From Edaphobacillus lindanitolerans (GTDB lineage Bacteria; Bacillota; Bacilli; Bacillales_A; Planococcaceae), in NCBI RefSeq assembly GCF_900156305.1, contig NZ_FTPL01000004.1, forward strand, positions 62,001 through 126,000: a stretch of DNA of 64,000 bases, in the 5' to 3' direction. The notes below the pieces were generated by a model. It was not told the origin of the DNA, did not search any database, and was given only the letters and a program-made list of their open reading frames with translations. A program made the position numbers and the translations under genes. This document shows, in pieces, positions 43,129 to 51,205 of the stretch. Each line of letters starts with the position of its first letter. Within the stretch, counting starts at the first letter, position 1.

Positions 43129-44538
43129 ATGCACAGGAAACTTTCGGTCCGCCTGGGGATTTTGCTGTTCGGCCTTCTTCTTCTGATTGAGCTGGTGCTG
43201 TACGCGGTCCTGTACGTCACACTCGTGGATGAGCGCTCAGAGGAAGTGATCGGGCAGCTTCTGGCGAGAGGGAACACCCACCGGAATGCGCTGGAAGACG
43301 TTTATGATGATTCCACGCTGAGCCATGTGGCGATGATGGAATCGGCGTCCAGATTCACGGTGGTCATAACGGATGAAACCGGCGGGGTGATCCGCCAGTC
43401 GGATCCCTTGGACACAGACCTGCAAGAATGGTTGAAGCAATCGGAAAGAGCAGAAGGGCCGCATGGGGGACGCATTCTTGAATCGGCCTGGAGAAACCAT
43501 GATTATATCGTCACGGACAGCCCGATTGTGCTCGACGGCAACCATGCGGGACATGTCCTGATGTTCGCACCCTCCGGGATGATCCGGCAGATGGTGGCTG
43601 AACTGGGCAGGCGCTTCATGACAGTGGGCGGCCTGTCCGTACTGATCACACTGGTCGTCATTCCGGTTCTGACCCGGTTCATCACCCGGCCACTCCTTCA
43701 GATGAAGCAGGCGACCGAACAATTGGCAACGGGCGGAAGTCTTTCCGGACTTGATGATGCCCGGACGGATGAATTGGGAGACCTGGCCCGGTCGATCGGC
43801 CAGTTGTCGGCAGATCTCGACCGGCTGAAGGCCGAGCGCAATGACTTCCTGGCGAGCGTGGCCCATGAACTCCGCACACCGATCACTTACATCAAGGGCT
43901 ACGCAGATCTTGCCGCAAGGCCGGACACTCCGGAGGAAAGACGGAAAGAGTACTCGGCCATCATCAGAAGAGAGGCCGGACATCTGAGCGTGCTCGTCGG
44001 GCAGCTGCTCGACCTTGCCCGCCTGGACCGCCCCGACTTTGCCATCCGGACCTCCTCCGTCCGGCTATCGGAGCTGGCCGGATCGGTCATCGACCTTGTC
44101 GGCCCCGCCTTCACCGAAAAAGGCGTCCGGCTGATCTGCAAGGTTCCGGACAATCTGTCGGCGGAGCTGGATGCGGCACGGTTCCAGCAGGTCCTCCTCA
44201 ACCTGCTGGATAATGCGCTCCACCATACCCCTTCCGGGAAGGCCATCACGCTGAGTGCCGAATCGTGGAAACAGGGGATCCGGATCCGGGTGGACGATGA
44301 GGGGGAAGGCATCCCGACAGAGGAACTCACTGCAGTTTTTGAACGTTTTTTCCGGGTGGACAAGTCAAGGTCCAGGAAAAGCGGAGGCACCGGCCTCGGC
44401 CTCGCCATCGCCAAGGAAATTGTTGAGGCGCATGGCGGAACGATCCGGGCGGAAAGCAGTCCGGGGAAGGGTGCCTCGATGATCATCACGCTTGAAAGGG
44501 GGAGAAGACGTGGCATGCATCCTGCTCGTAGACGATGA
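43129..44538 (+). CDS. Sensor histidine kinase
   Basis: 469 residues: TM1 (LGILLFGLLLLIELVLYAVL), an external sensor of about 130 residues, TM2 (near 165-185), HAMP linker, H-box ASVAHELRTPITYIKGYA, N-box LLNLLDNALHHTP, G1 VDDEGEGIP and G2 GGTGLGLAIAKEIVEAHGG. The kinase gene precedes its regulator, the reverse of the common order. Opposite the YdhK-like lipoprotein, and upstream of a copper-binding four-helix protein, so envelope metal sensing is plausible. Confidence 0.9.
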   Translation: MHRKLSVRLGILLFGLLLLIELVLYAVLYVTLVDERSEEVIGQLLARGNTHRNALEDVYDDSTLSHVAMMESASRFTVVITDETGGVIRQSDPLDTDLQEWLKQSERAEGPHGGRILESAWRNHDYIVTDSPIVLDGNHAGHVLMFAPSGMIRQMVAELGRRFMTVGGLSVLITLVVIPVLTRFITRPLLQMKQATEQLATGGSLSGLDDARTDELGDLARSIGQLSADLDRLKAERNDFLASVAHELRTPITYIKGYADLAARPDTPEERRKEYSAIIRREAGHLSVLVGQLLDLARLDRPDFAIRTSSVRLSELAGSVIDLVGPAFTEKGVRLICKVPDNLSAELDAARFQQVLLNLLDNALHHTPSGKAITLSAESWKQGIRIRVDDEGEGIPTEELTAVFERFFRVDKSRSRKSGGTGLGLAIAKEIVEAHGGTIRAESSPGKGASMIITLERGRRRGMHPARRR

Positions 44539-45181
44539 ACCGATGATGCTCGACCTGCTGGAGCTGTATCTGCAGCCGAACGGCTTCCGCTGCTTGAAGG
44601 CGGAAAGTGGAACGGAAGCGCTCAGGCTGCTGGAGTGGAAGCAGCCGGATCTGGTCATTTTGGATATCATGATGCCTGCCATGGACGGCTGGGAGGTGTG
44701 CAGGAGAATCCGTCAGTCCTCTGATGTGCCGGTTCTCATGCTGACGGCAATCGATGAGACGGAGGCGGTCGTAAGGGGGCTCGAGACCGGAGCCGACGAT
44801 TATATGGCCAAACCGTTTGAGGAAGAAGAGCTGATTGCGCGCATCCGGGCCCTTCTCCGCCGCAGCGGGAAGAAAGAGATCATTGAGACGGATGGCCTGG
44901 TATGGGAACGGGAACGCTTCCGGCTCACATACGGCAGCCGGGTGATCCCGCTGACGCCGAAAGAGTTTGAGCTCCTAGGACTGCTCATGCAGAAACCCGG
45001 GCGTGTATTCGACCGGGACAGCCTGCTCGGACATGTATGGGGATGGGACACGGAAACAGAAAGCCGGACCGTTGACTCGCATATCCGCAACCTGAGGGAG
45101 AAAATCCGCCGGACCAGCTTCCCGGTAGACCGCCATCTTGTGACGGTCAGGGGAGTCGGTTATAAGTGGGAATTGGAATAG
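44510..45181 (+). CDS. OmpR-family response regulator
   Basis: 223 residues from a GTG at 44510 (MACILLVDDEPMMLDLLELY) with GGGGGAG upstream, overlapping the kinase by 29 bases. Receiver with LVDDEP, phosphoacceptor in LVILDIMMPAMDGWEV and Lys in MAKPFEEEEL; C-terminal winged helix with LTPKEFELLGLL and VRGVGYKWE. Acts with the kinase just upstream. Confidence 0.92.
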   Translation: MACILLVDDEPMMLDLLELYLQPNGFRCLKAESGTEALRLLEWKQPDLVILDIMMPAMDGWEVCRRIRQSSDVPVLMLTAIDETEAVVRGLETGADDYMAKPFEEEELIARIRALLRRSGKKEIIETDGLVWERERFRLTYGSRVIPLTPKEFELLGLLMQKPGRVFDRDSLLGHVWGWDTETESRTVDSHIRNLREKIRRTSFPVDRHLVTVRGVGYKWELE

Positions 45182-45245
45182 GGCAATAGTTCATGCCGGA
45201 AAATAGGACCGCTTCATGCAGGTCAGGGCAAAGGGGGAAGTTGGT

Positions 45246-45752
45246 TTGAAGGTTTCTCTTGAGAGAGTGGATCAAGAGGACATGGTGATTTTTAGAAACC
45301 TGTATTCGCTTTATCTCCATGACCTCTCGCGGTTCACTGAAAATCTGGAGATCGCATCCGATGGTTCGTTTCAATTTGACGGTCTGGAAGTGTTGTGGGA
45401 CAAAGAAGGATTTTCTCCGTTTTTTATAAAGCATTCGGACGAACTAATCGGCTTTTTACTGCTGTTGGAACGTCCGCTCCTCAAGAAAGATAATGACTTC
45501 GGAATAAACGACATGTTCATCCTGAATAAATTCAGGGGCAAAGGGTTCGGGCAGCAGACTTTGGAACGATTGTTCATGGATAAGCCCGGAAAGTATTTTG
45601 TCATTGAGCTCTCGGAGAATCGGCCGGCGGTCATGTTCTGGAAGAAGATCTACCGGCAATTCCATATCAGGTTTGACGAAAGAGAAGAGTCGATTGATGA
45701 TGAACCATGCCTGGTCCAAACATTTACTGTCGGAGCCGATCATCCATATTAA
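45246..45752 (+). CDS. GNAT-family acetyltransferase
   Basis: 168 residues from a TTG start (MKVSLERVDQEDMVIFRNLY) with GGGGGAAG upstream. Acetyl-CoA loop in LNKFRGKGFGQQTLERLF, and RPAVMFWKKIYRQF later. An ATG ten codons earlier also reads in frame. Substrate unknown; may belong to the same unit as the kinase/regulator pair 65 bases upstream. Confidence 0.8.
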   Translation: MKVSLERVDQEDMVIFRNLYSLYLHDLSRFTENLEIASDGSFQFDGLEVLWDKEGFSPFFIKHSDELIGFLLLLERPLLKKDNDFGINDMFILNKFRGKGFGQQTLERLFMDKPGKYFVIELSENRPAVMFWKKIYRQFHIRFDEREESIDDEPCLVQTFTVGADHPY

Positions 45753-45779
45753 CTTTGCCGTACACCAGGCGGCCTACAT

Positions 45780-45830
45780 AAAAAGACTGCAGAGACGGAG
45801 GGGAGACCCTTCCGTTCTGCAGTCTTTTTT
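45780..45830. terminator. Terminator between convergent genes
   Basis: AAAAGACTGCAGA/TCTGCAGTCTTTT stem with an inner GGG/CCC, T run after it. Confidence 0.85.
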
Positions 45831-45846
45831 GTGTGCAAACAGTCCG

Positions 45847-46176
45847 TCAGGCGGCCAGGGTCCTGCACGCTTCCGCACATTTCATGCAGGCGTCCGCACA
45901 CTTCTGGCAGTGCTCGTGATCATGCTTCTTGCATTCATTTCCGCAGGCCTCGCAGATTTCTGCGCAAACTTTGGCCAGCTGGGCGACGAACGGGGAATTG
46001 CGGCTGATGGCGGATTCAAGGAAACCGCACATATCGGCGCATTCCCGGTCGAGCCGGATGCACTCCGCCATCATTTTTACGTCTTCTTCCTTCAGGCACG
46101 CATCGAAACAGTGATTGCATGCCTCCATGCATTCGTGAAGGACGGACAAAAGCTCCTGATGTTGTTCGTGTGACAT
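45847..46176 (-). CDS. Four-helix-bundle copper-binding protein (DUF326/Csp-like)
   Basis: 109-residue all-helical protein with Cys pairs spaced by helical turns (CMEACNHCFDACLKEED, CIRLDRECADMC, CAEICEACGNECKKHDHEHC, CQKCADACMKCAEACRTL), the hallmark of Csp copper-storage proteins and YhjQ. It binds Cu(I) in the bundle core. No signal peptide, so cytosolic. Convergent with the kinase/regulator/acetyltransferase unit and 3 kb from the YdhK-like lipoprotein. Confidence 0.92.
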   Translation of the reverse strand: MSHEQHQELLSVLHECMEACNHCFDACLKEEDVKMMAECIRLDRECADMCGFLESAISRNSPFVAQLAKVCAEICEACGNECKKHDHEHCQKCADACMKCAEACRTLAA

Positions 46177-46294
46177 GAGAATCAGCCTCCTGTGATAGTG
46201 GTGTCACTCCACTCTTCCCTGACCCGGCGTTAGAGAAACAGATATCCCGAAACTCCTTGGAAACTGCATAAACTCCAAGATGCAAGAAACGGAA

Positions 46295-46330
46295 TATCAA
46301 AAGCGGAAGTCCCTTCAAGGAAACTTCCGC
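46295..46330 (-). terminator. Terminator of the B12/STAS operon
   Basis: On the minus strand GCGGAAGT/ACTTCCGC with a 12-base loop, then TTTTGATA. Confidence 0.75.
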
Positions 46331-46356
46331 CTGGCCGGTGGAACACAGATCCGGTT

Positions 46357-47124
46357 TCAGTGATTCAGATACACCCTTAACTCTTGCTCGAGTGAATGGT
46401 TGAACTCGACCCATTGTTCCAGATGATAGTGGTTCAGCACTTTTGCCAGATCAGGCTTGATGCCGATGAGTTTAATGACATTGCCGGTCATAAAGCTGAG
46501 TGTCTTCACAAGCTGGATGAACTTTTCCACTCCGTCCGTCCTGACCTCGCCGACGGCTGTGAGATCGAACAGGATGATTTCATAATTGCCTTTGAAAACG
46601 GACTGCAGGCAGCTTTCAGAAATGGTGTTGATTTTATCAGCGGTGATATCCCCGAACAACGGGATCATGCATAACTCGCCTGAGAGCGGAATAAACGGAC
46701 CGGACAGTTCATCCAGGCGTCTGAGCACTTGTTCGAGTTCTTCTTTTTTCTCCAAAAGCTCGAAATCCGTCTCTGCCAGGCGGTGTTGGATCGCCATCAG
46801 TTTCTGGGTCAATTTTTCGTTGGCGCTGTCTTTCGGCAGCAAGATCATATTGGCATGATCGTCCAAATCCCACTGCAGATGCACGTCGAACAGGGCCAAA
46901 GCCCGATCTTTTGTTTTCATATTCAGCTCGAACTTGACAGAATCCAATCCCGACACCCAGCGGAACTGACTCAGCTTTTTGATGGATTCTTCGTCGATGA
47001 TAGAGTTGATATGCCCTTTGCTGAGGTCGAAACGCTCCTGGGCGAGAGCCGATGAGCCTGTGATTTTTCCTTCCCGGTCAACTCTCAAATACGGAAGAGG
47101 AAGCGGTAGATCCAAATCCTGCAT
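46357..47124 (-). CDS. STAS-domain protein with N-terminal PAS-like region (RsbR-like)
   Basis: 255 residues. N-terminal half looks PAS-like (LPYLRVDREGKITGSSALAQ), followed by a coiled stretch (LAETDFELLEKKEELEQVLR) and a C-terminal STAS domain: GELCMIPLFGDITADKINTI and ILFDLTAVGEVRTDGVEKFI. The Thr in VRTDG aligns by eye with a phospho-Thr position of stressosome RsbR proteins. Start at 47124 with GGGAGG upstream. Overlaps the cobalamin-binding gene by 47 bases. Probably passes a signal to a partner-switching or stressosome system. Confidence 0.82.
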   Translation of the reverse strand: MQDLDLPLPLPYLRVDREGKITGSSALAQERFDLSKGHINSIIDEESIKKLSQFRWVSGLDSVKFELNMKTKDRALALFDVHLQWDLDDHANMILLPKDSANEKLTQKLMAIQHRLAETDFELLEKKEELEQVLRRLDELSGPFIPLSGELCMIPLFGDITADKINTISESCLQSVFKGNYEIILFDLTAVGEVRTDGVEKFIQLVKTLSFMTGNVIKLIGIKPDLAKVLNHYHLEQWVEFNHSLEQELRVYLNH

Positions 47125-47755
47125 GTTTCTTTCCTCCCGTCTCAAAGTGTCGGAGCCATTGTTCAGTTTCCGGAAGGTCCCGTAGAATCACGGTGTCTGC
47201 GGAACAATAGGGACGTAGATCGTAAAGACCCGCCAGACGACCCCCGAGAAGAACCGACGGACTGTCCGGCAGGGCGGCAAAAGCTTCCGCATAGTCTTTA
47301 AGTTTCGGCAGATGATAAACAATGCCGACCGACAGCCCGATCACATCCGGCCGCCAGGTTTTCGCGAAATCGAGGGCGTATTCCAAAGGCAGGCTCGGCC
47401 CTAAATACCGTGTCTCCCAGCCCTGTTCCTCAAAAATGCTGTTCACCATCTTTAAGCCGATATAATGCTGCTCTCCGTCAAGGCAGAGGAACATGGCTTT
47501 CCGGCCGGATCGCCTTTTGTCGGGATGAAAGGCAAGTTTGGACAAGACGAAGTCGCAGGTCGCGGTTGCCAGATGTTCATCTGCGACCGTGATTTCATTC
47601 ATCTCCCACAGGTGGCCGACCTGTTGCATGGCAGGTGTAAGCAAATTTTGATAGACATCCAGCCTGGACACCGCGGGATAACGCTGGATGCACTCCCAGG
47701 CTTTATCCGCATCGCCTTCAAGCAAAATAGATGCAAGCGTCCCAATGTGCTGCAT
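47078..47755 (-). CDS. Cobalamin-binding protein with CarH-type light-sensor signature
   Basis: 225 residues: a helical B12-cap domain and a Rossmann-like B12-binding domain. W50 is followed by nine residues and E60-H61 (WEMNEITVADEH), the W-x9-EH signature of CarH/LitR photoreceptors, and E95-x-H97-x-x-G100 (EQHYIG) supplies the lower axial His. The residue after W50 is Glu where CarH has the His that traps the light state. There is no MerR DNA-binding domain. Starts two bases after the upstream stop; GAGAGGTG precedes the ATG. Confidence 0.85.
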   Translation of the reverse strand: MQHIGTLASILLEGDADKAWECIQRYPAVSRLDVYQNLLTPAMQQVGHLWEMNEITVADEHLATATCDFVLSKLAFHPDKRRSGRKAMFLCLDGEQHYIGLKMVNSIFEEQGWETRYLGPSLPLEYALDFAKTWRPDVIGLSVGIVYHLPKLKDYAEAFAALPDSPSVLLGGRLAGLYDLRPYCSADTVILRDLPETEQWLRHFETGGKKHAGFGSTASSSVFES

Positions 47756-47756
47756 G

Positions 47757-48119
47757 TTACACCTCTCCCTTCGCGGATTCCCCTTTCAATACAGTGATCG
47801 CCCGGGTCAAATAATGATCCATGCGCGATGTCTGTTCTGTCTCTCTCCCCGTCGCCAGCAGGTCCCGGATGATTTCAAAGTTGTCGATGAGATGCTTTGT
47901 TTTCATGCCGTGCCGGGTCAGGATTCCATTCAGCCACAAGGCATATTCGATGAAGAAAGAAGACTCGTTCAACTCATAGGCCGTCTGGAGCTGTTTCAGA
48001 TGATGGTGATTATCTTCGAGGCATTTTTCTTTTCCCCGTTCGCCAAACCGGATGAGCAGCGAAGGTTCCGCTTCGTAAATTTTTTCGGTTGCCCGGTCGG
48101 CAAGTTCTTCTATGTTCAC
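47757..48119 (-). CDS. Helical protein of unknown function in the B12/STAS operon
   Basis: 120 residues, predicted largely alpha-helical, with an HHH cluster (CLEDNHHHLKQLQTAYEL) and a hydrophobic helix FFIEYALWLNGILTRHG. Reminiscent of sensor helices found in front of signalling domains, but I cannot name a family. ATG overlaps the ABM gene stop (ATGA), and its stop lies two bases before the cobalamin-binding gene, so expression is tightly coupled. Confidence 0.7.
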   Translation of the reverse strand: MNIEELADRATEKIYEAEPSLLIRFGERGKEKCLEDNHHHLKQLQTAYELNESSFFIEYALWLNGILTRHGMKTKHLIDNFEIIRDLLATGRETEQTSRMDHYLTRAITVLKGESAKGEV

Positions 48120-48421
48120 CTGGCCACCACCTTAAATTTTGACACCTTCGGAATGATGGCCGCCAGCTCCTGATCCGGATAGTTCTTCTCCAACTCATGG
48201 ATTCTCCGGAACTCGCTGCTGCGCGCCCACTTTAAGTAATTCTCTTTCGTATCAAAAATCAGCTGGACTGTCAGTTCACCGGGGCGCTGTTCGCGCTGCA
48301 AAAGCAGGAAATCGACAAACCCCTCGGCCTGATCGACAAGCCGCGACCGATTTTTGTAGATATTGATGACTTCCTCTGATTTTTCAGGGGGAACGTCGAA
48401 TGTTGAAAACACGGTATACAT
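48116..48421 (-). CDS. ABM-domain monooxygenase-like protein
   Basis: 101-residue antibiotic-biosynthesis-monooxygenase fold protein, the family of HmoA/IsdG heme-degrading enzymes: MYTVFSTFDVPPEKSEEVIN, VDQAEGFVDFLLLQRE, TVQLIFDTKENYLKWARSSE with the usual Trp, and a basic C-terminus. A clear heme-ligating His as in IsdG is not obvious (one H in FRRIHELEK is a candidate). Start at 48421 with AAAGGGGG. First gene of the four-gene operon. Confidence 0.8.
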   Translation of the reverse strand: MYTVFSTFDVPPEKSEEVINIYKNRSRLVDQAEGFVDFLLLQREQRPGELTVQLIFDTKENYLKWARSSEFRRIHELEKNYPDQELAAIIPKVSKFKVVAR

Positions 48422-48632
48422 CAAATCCCCCTTTTTTCCGGAAATATTAAGGTAAGCGTAACATACCGTTAGATAGAATGCGCCCATTTAGTCAACCTAA
48501 AAAGCAAGCCGCCAAGCAAAAAACGGGCACGCATGTCATTATAATAGTCTCACCAAGCGCCTCGTTTTCCCGGGCCGGAGGACCTGTCGGGTATAATGGG
48601 CTGGAGAATATAAATCATCGAGGTGAGCGGGC

Positions 48633-48893
48633 ATGATCATCACAAATGAAGCGGAACTTTTATTGAAGGAATTCTTGGACGCACACGGCCTGGAAGGGAT
48701 CCGGCTGACGGTTGAGGCAGGCGATCACGGACCCCAGTTCTCCATCACATTTGATGAGCCACAGGAATTTGACGTGATCCAGAAAATCCGGGGCATCCGG
48801 GTCGCCGTCGACGCGCAGCTGACCGACACGGATCTGCTTGTGCTGGATGCGGAAGAGGGACCAGGAGGCAGGGGAATTGTACTCCGGAGTTGA
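48633..48893 (+). CDS. HesB/IscA-fold protein lacking the cluster cysteines
   Basis: 86 residues with the A-type scaffold pattern: an N-terminal helix, GIRLTVEAGDHGPQFSITF, DEPQEFDVIQKIRGIRVAVD and a C-terminal GGRGIVL. Canonical IscA/ErpA proteins have Cys in the first loop and the C-terminal C-G-C; here there is no Cys at all, and Asp/His replace it. So Fe-S scaffold activity is unlikely. CGAGGTGAGC precedes the ATG. Confidence 0.72.
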   Translation: MIITNEAELLLKEFLDAHGLEGIRLTVEAGDHGPQFSITFDEPQEFDVIQKIRGIRVAVDAQLTDTDLLVLDAEEGPGGRGIVLRS

Positions 48894-48975
48894 AAGAGTC
48901 ATTTCATGAGAAACTCGATAGGCAGGGTTTGATCATCAGGCCGCGTGAAAAATAACGGGATGGTTGGTGAAAATG

Positions 48976-49572
48976 ATGAGGCGGCCAACAAGGCTGACTG
49001 CTCTGACGCTGTTTGCAATCCTGATCCTGACCCTCACAGCCTGCAGCGAAAAAAAGATGAACACCATTCAAGTGGCAGATCTCTCGGAAAGGGAAGAAGC
49101 CATCCTCTCCACGTTTGCGAATGACCAAATGATCTTTGATTTCAGGTTGCGTGACGAGTTCAAAGGATTGTCCATTTGGGTGGAGAAGTACGAATCCGGA
49201 CAGAAGACGGAAGAGCGTTTCATCGATTTTACGGCACAGGTGGAGCAGGAAGGCACGATCATTTTCGGAATTTCCAATGTCGAGGGGAAGCGGACCGTCC
49301 ATGTCGCCGTCCAAAGTGAAGAGAGGACAAGTTCAGTGACTGTGCCGGAGCTGGAGACGAATGACCTGGAAAAGATGGCGAGAATGTCAGGCCCATTCAC
49401 CGGTGACAGCGACTGGGACGGGAAGGAAAGGGTGCTAGGCGACATCTGTTATTCCGCCGGCCCCCGGATGCAGGGACTTTCCACCGACTTTTATGACGAC
49501 CCGGCAAGCCATGTGGATGAACTCAAACAATACGAGGTGGCCTATCTCCTGAAGGCGGAAGCGAAGAAGTGA
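48976..49572 (+). CDS. Hypothetical lipoprotein
   Basis: 198 residues: basic start, hydrophobic signal and lipobox LTAC (Cys about residue 23), then a mixed beta-rich domain (VEKYESGQKTEERFIDF, VEGKRTVHVAVQSEE). No family recognised. GGTGA precedes the ATG at 48976; the adjacent ATG three bases earlier is possible. A terminator is not evident before arr. Confidence 0.7.
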   Translation: MRRPTRLTALTLFAILILTLTACSEKKMNTIQVADLSEREEAILSTFANDQMIFDFRLRDEFKGLSIWVEKYESGQKTEERFIDFTAQVEQEGTIIFGISNVEGKRTVHVAVQSEERTSSVTVPELETNDLEKMARMSGPFTGDSDWDGKERVLGDICYSAGPRMQGLSTDFYDDPASHVDELKQYEVAYLLKAEAKK

Positions 49573-49633
49573 ACTTGATTGGGGGAAACAAACGTCACCT
49601 GTTTATGGATTTTAAAATGAGAGGCGGATTCGG

Positions 49634-50050
49634 ATGAACAACAAAACAGAAGAGTTGGACCGCGGCCCATTCTTTCATGGTACAAAAGCGGAATTGAACA
49701 TCGGAGAGCTGCTGAACCCCCGCCACTTGTCCAATTACCAGGACAAACGGTCGAACCATATTTACTTCACCGCCACACTGGATGCTGCCAAATGGGGCGC
49801 CGAACTGGCCGTTTCCGGATCCACCGAAAGGATTTACATCGTTGAACCGACGGGGGAATTTGAGAATGACCCGAATGTCACCGACAAGCGCTTCCAGGGC
49901 AATCCGACGCGGTCCTACCGATCGAAGTCACCGCTGAAGGTTGTCGCAGAATTGGGTGCATGGGAGCGGCATACCGATGAACAGATCAATCACATGCTGG
50001 CCTCTCTCCAGAAGTTGCGGAAAGAAGGAAAAGCGGTCATCGAGGACTGA
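49634..50050 (+). CDS. arr: Rifampin ADP-ribosyltransferase Arr
   Basis: 138 residues; ADP-ribosylates the C23 hydroxyl of rifamycins and inactivates them. Sequence follows the Arr family throughout: GPFFHGTKAELNIGELLNP (His of the NAD site), NHIYFTATLDAAKWGAELA (Tyr region), RIYIVEPTGEFENDPNVTDK and RSYRSKSPLKVV. AGAGGCGG precedes the ATG. Full length, so rifamycin resistance is a reasonable expectation. Confidence 0.93.
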   Translation: MNNKTEELDRGPFFHGTKAELNIGELLNPRHLSNYQDKRSNHIYFTATLDAAKWGAELAVSGSTERIYIVEPTGEFENDPNVTDKRFQGNPTRSYRSKSPLKVVAELGAWERHTDEQINHMLASLQKLRKEGKAVIED

Positions 50051-50076
50051 CCGGAAAGATTTTTATCATACTGAGC

Positions 50077-50118
50077 GACGTTCCGTTTCATTGCGAGAGT
50101 GAAACGGAACGTTTTTTA
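50077..50118 (+). terminator. Intrinsic terminator of arr
   Basis: ACGTTCCGTTTCA/TGAAACGGAACGT stem and six T. Confidence 0.88.
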
Positions 50119-50139
50119 TAATGAGGCATCCAAATTTGA

Positions 50140-50265
50140 GAGTGAGTTGCCTGGGGGGATATGGCCTGGGGATTTACGGTCTGGAACTGAGTTTTGCGAT
50201 ATGGCTCTTGGATTTACGATATCTCCACAACCCATAGATATCCGATTGGAGTGACCAAATGGAAC
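50140..50265. repeat. Degenerate tandem repeats of about 20 bp, array 4
   Basis: Irregular units of 19-21 bases, several opening GATATGG or GATATC; ATATGGCCTGGGGATTTACG and ATATGGCTCTTGGATTTACG lie 40 bases apart. Follows the arr terminator. Weaker than the other arrays. Confidence 0.5.
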
Positions 50266-50361
50266 CACGGCATTTCCATTGGAAGAATTCAAGTGGATTT
50301 GAAATTTAACTCTCTTTGGTACACTTGAAATAAATGAGGAGCATAAGGGGAGAGATGCGCA

Positions 50362-50886
50362 TTGCAATTGGGATTAAGTAAAGATGAGGTCCGGCTGGAA
50401 AACTATACGCCCGAATGGAAAGATGAGTTTCTCAAAGTGAAAAAAGAATTGATGAAGTGCACCAACCTTGGGGACGACAGGATTGAGCATATTGGCAGTA
50501 CGGCAATCGTGGACATGCCGGCAAAGCCCATCATTGACATCCTTGTAGGGGTTGATGATTTACAGGAGGTGGATAAGCCCCTATTAAAAAGGTTTTCTGC
50601 GGCAGGTTTTTTGAGGCTGAAAGTGGAGAGACCCGGCGAAATTGTGCTGGCAAAGTTTGCGGATGAGACGTACAGCATCAAGACTCATTTCATCCACATC
50701 GCAGAATTTCAAAAAGAGCTTTGGAATAACCTGATCTTCTTCAGAGATCATCTCAATTCCAATGAAGATGCCAGGAAACAGTACCTTGAAGTGAAACGGG
50801 AGTATTTAAAAGCTTCATCCACCGGCATTAAGGAATATACAAATTTTAAAGAGGATTTCGTGAAGCAGATCATCCAAAAAATTTAG
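50362..50886 (+). CDS. GrpB family protein (UPF0157)
   Basis: 174-residue nucleotidyltransferase-fold protein: YTPEWKDEFLKVKKEL, IEHIGSTAIVDMPAKPIIDI and FRDHLNSNEDARKQYLEVK are GrpB signatures. Biochemical role not established; often near GNATs and kinases. The TTG start at 50362 is uncertain; a second TTG lies two codons downstream. Confidence 0.85.
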   Translation: MQLGLSKDEVRLENYTPEWKDEFLKVKKELMKCTNLGDDRIEHIGSTAIVDMPAKPIIDILVGVDDLQEVDKPLLKRFSAAGFLRLKVERPGEIVLAKFADETYSIKTHFIHIAEFQKELWNNLIFFRDHLNSNEDARKQYLEVKREYLKASSTGIKEYTNFKEDFVKQIIQKI

Positions 50887-51040
50887 GAAACCTGATTTCT
50901 TTATGGATGTAGCCTGTGGCCAATTGAAAAGACGGTTGTTTCAATCACACAGTGGTGTCGGGAAGCGGGACGGTTTCTTGGTTATCGTGATGAGAGTTAT
51001 AATGAAGCATTAAGCCAAAATGAAGATAGAGTGGGCGTGG

Positions 51041-51066
51041 AAAGGATGCGGCGGCATCCTTTTTTT
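51041..51066 (+). terminator. Intrinsic terminator
   Basis: AAGGATGC/GCATCCTT stem and a seven-T run. The other 50887-51205 sequence has no supported gene. Confidence 0.75.
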
Positions 51067-51205
51067 AACTCGAATTATGGTCACAGACAATATTTGAACA
51101 TCGCATATCACGATGCCTTTTTGCAGTAACTGCGCCAAAGCAGGGTTCTCATATTGTTTTGCCGAAAGGGTCATGCGGACAGAATTTGGGACAGGGGGAG
51201 TCCGG

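Noticed and set aside
50905-51129. Open frame reading through the terminator at 51041
   Set aside because: No start codon; a good terminator hairpin with seven T lies inside it, so it is more likely untranslated.
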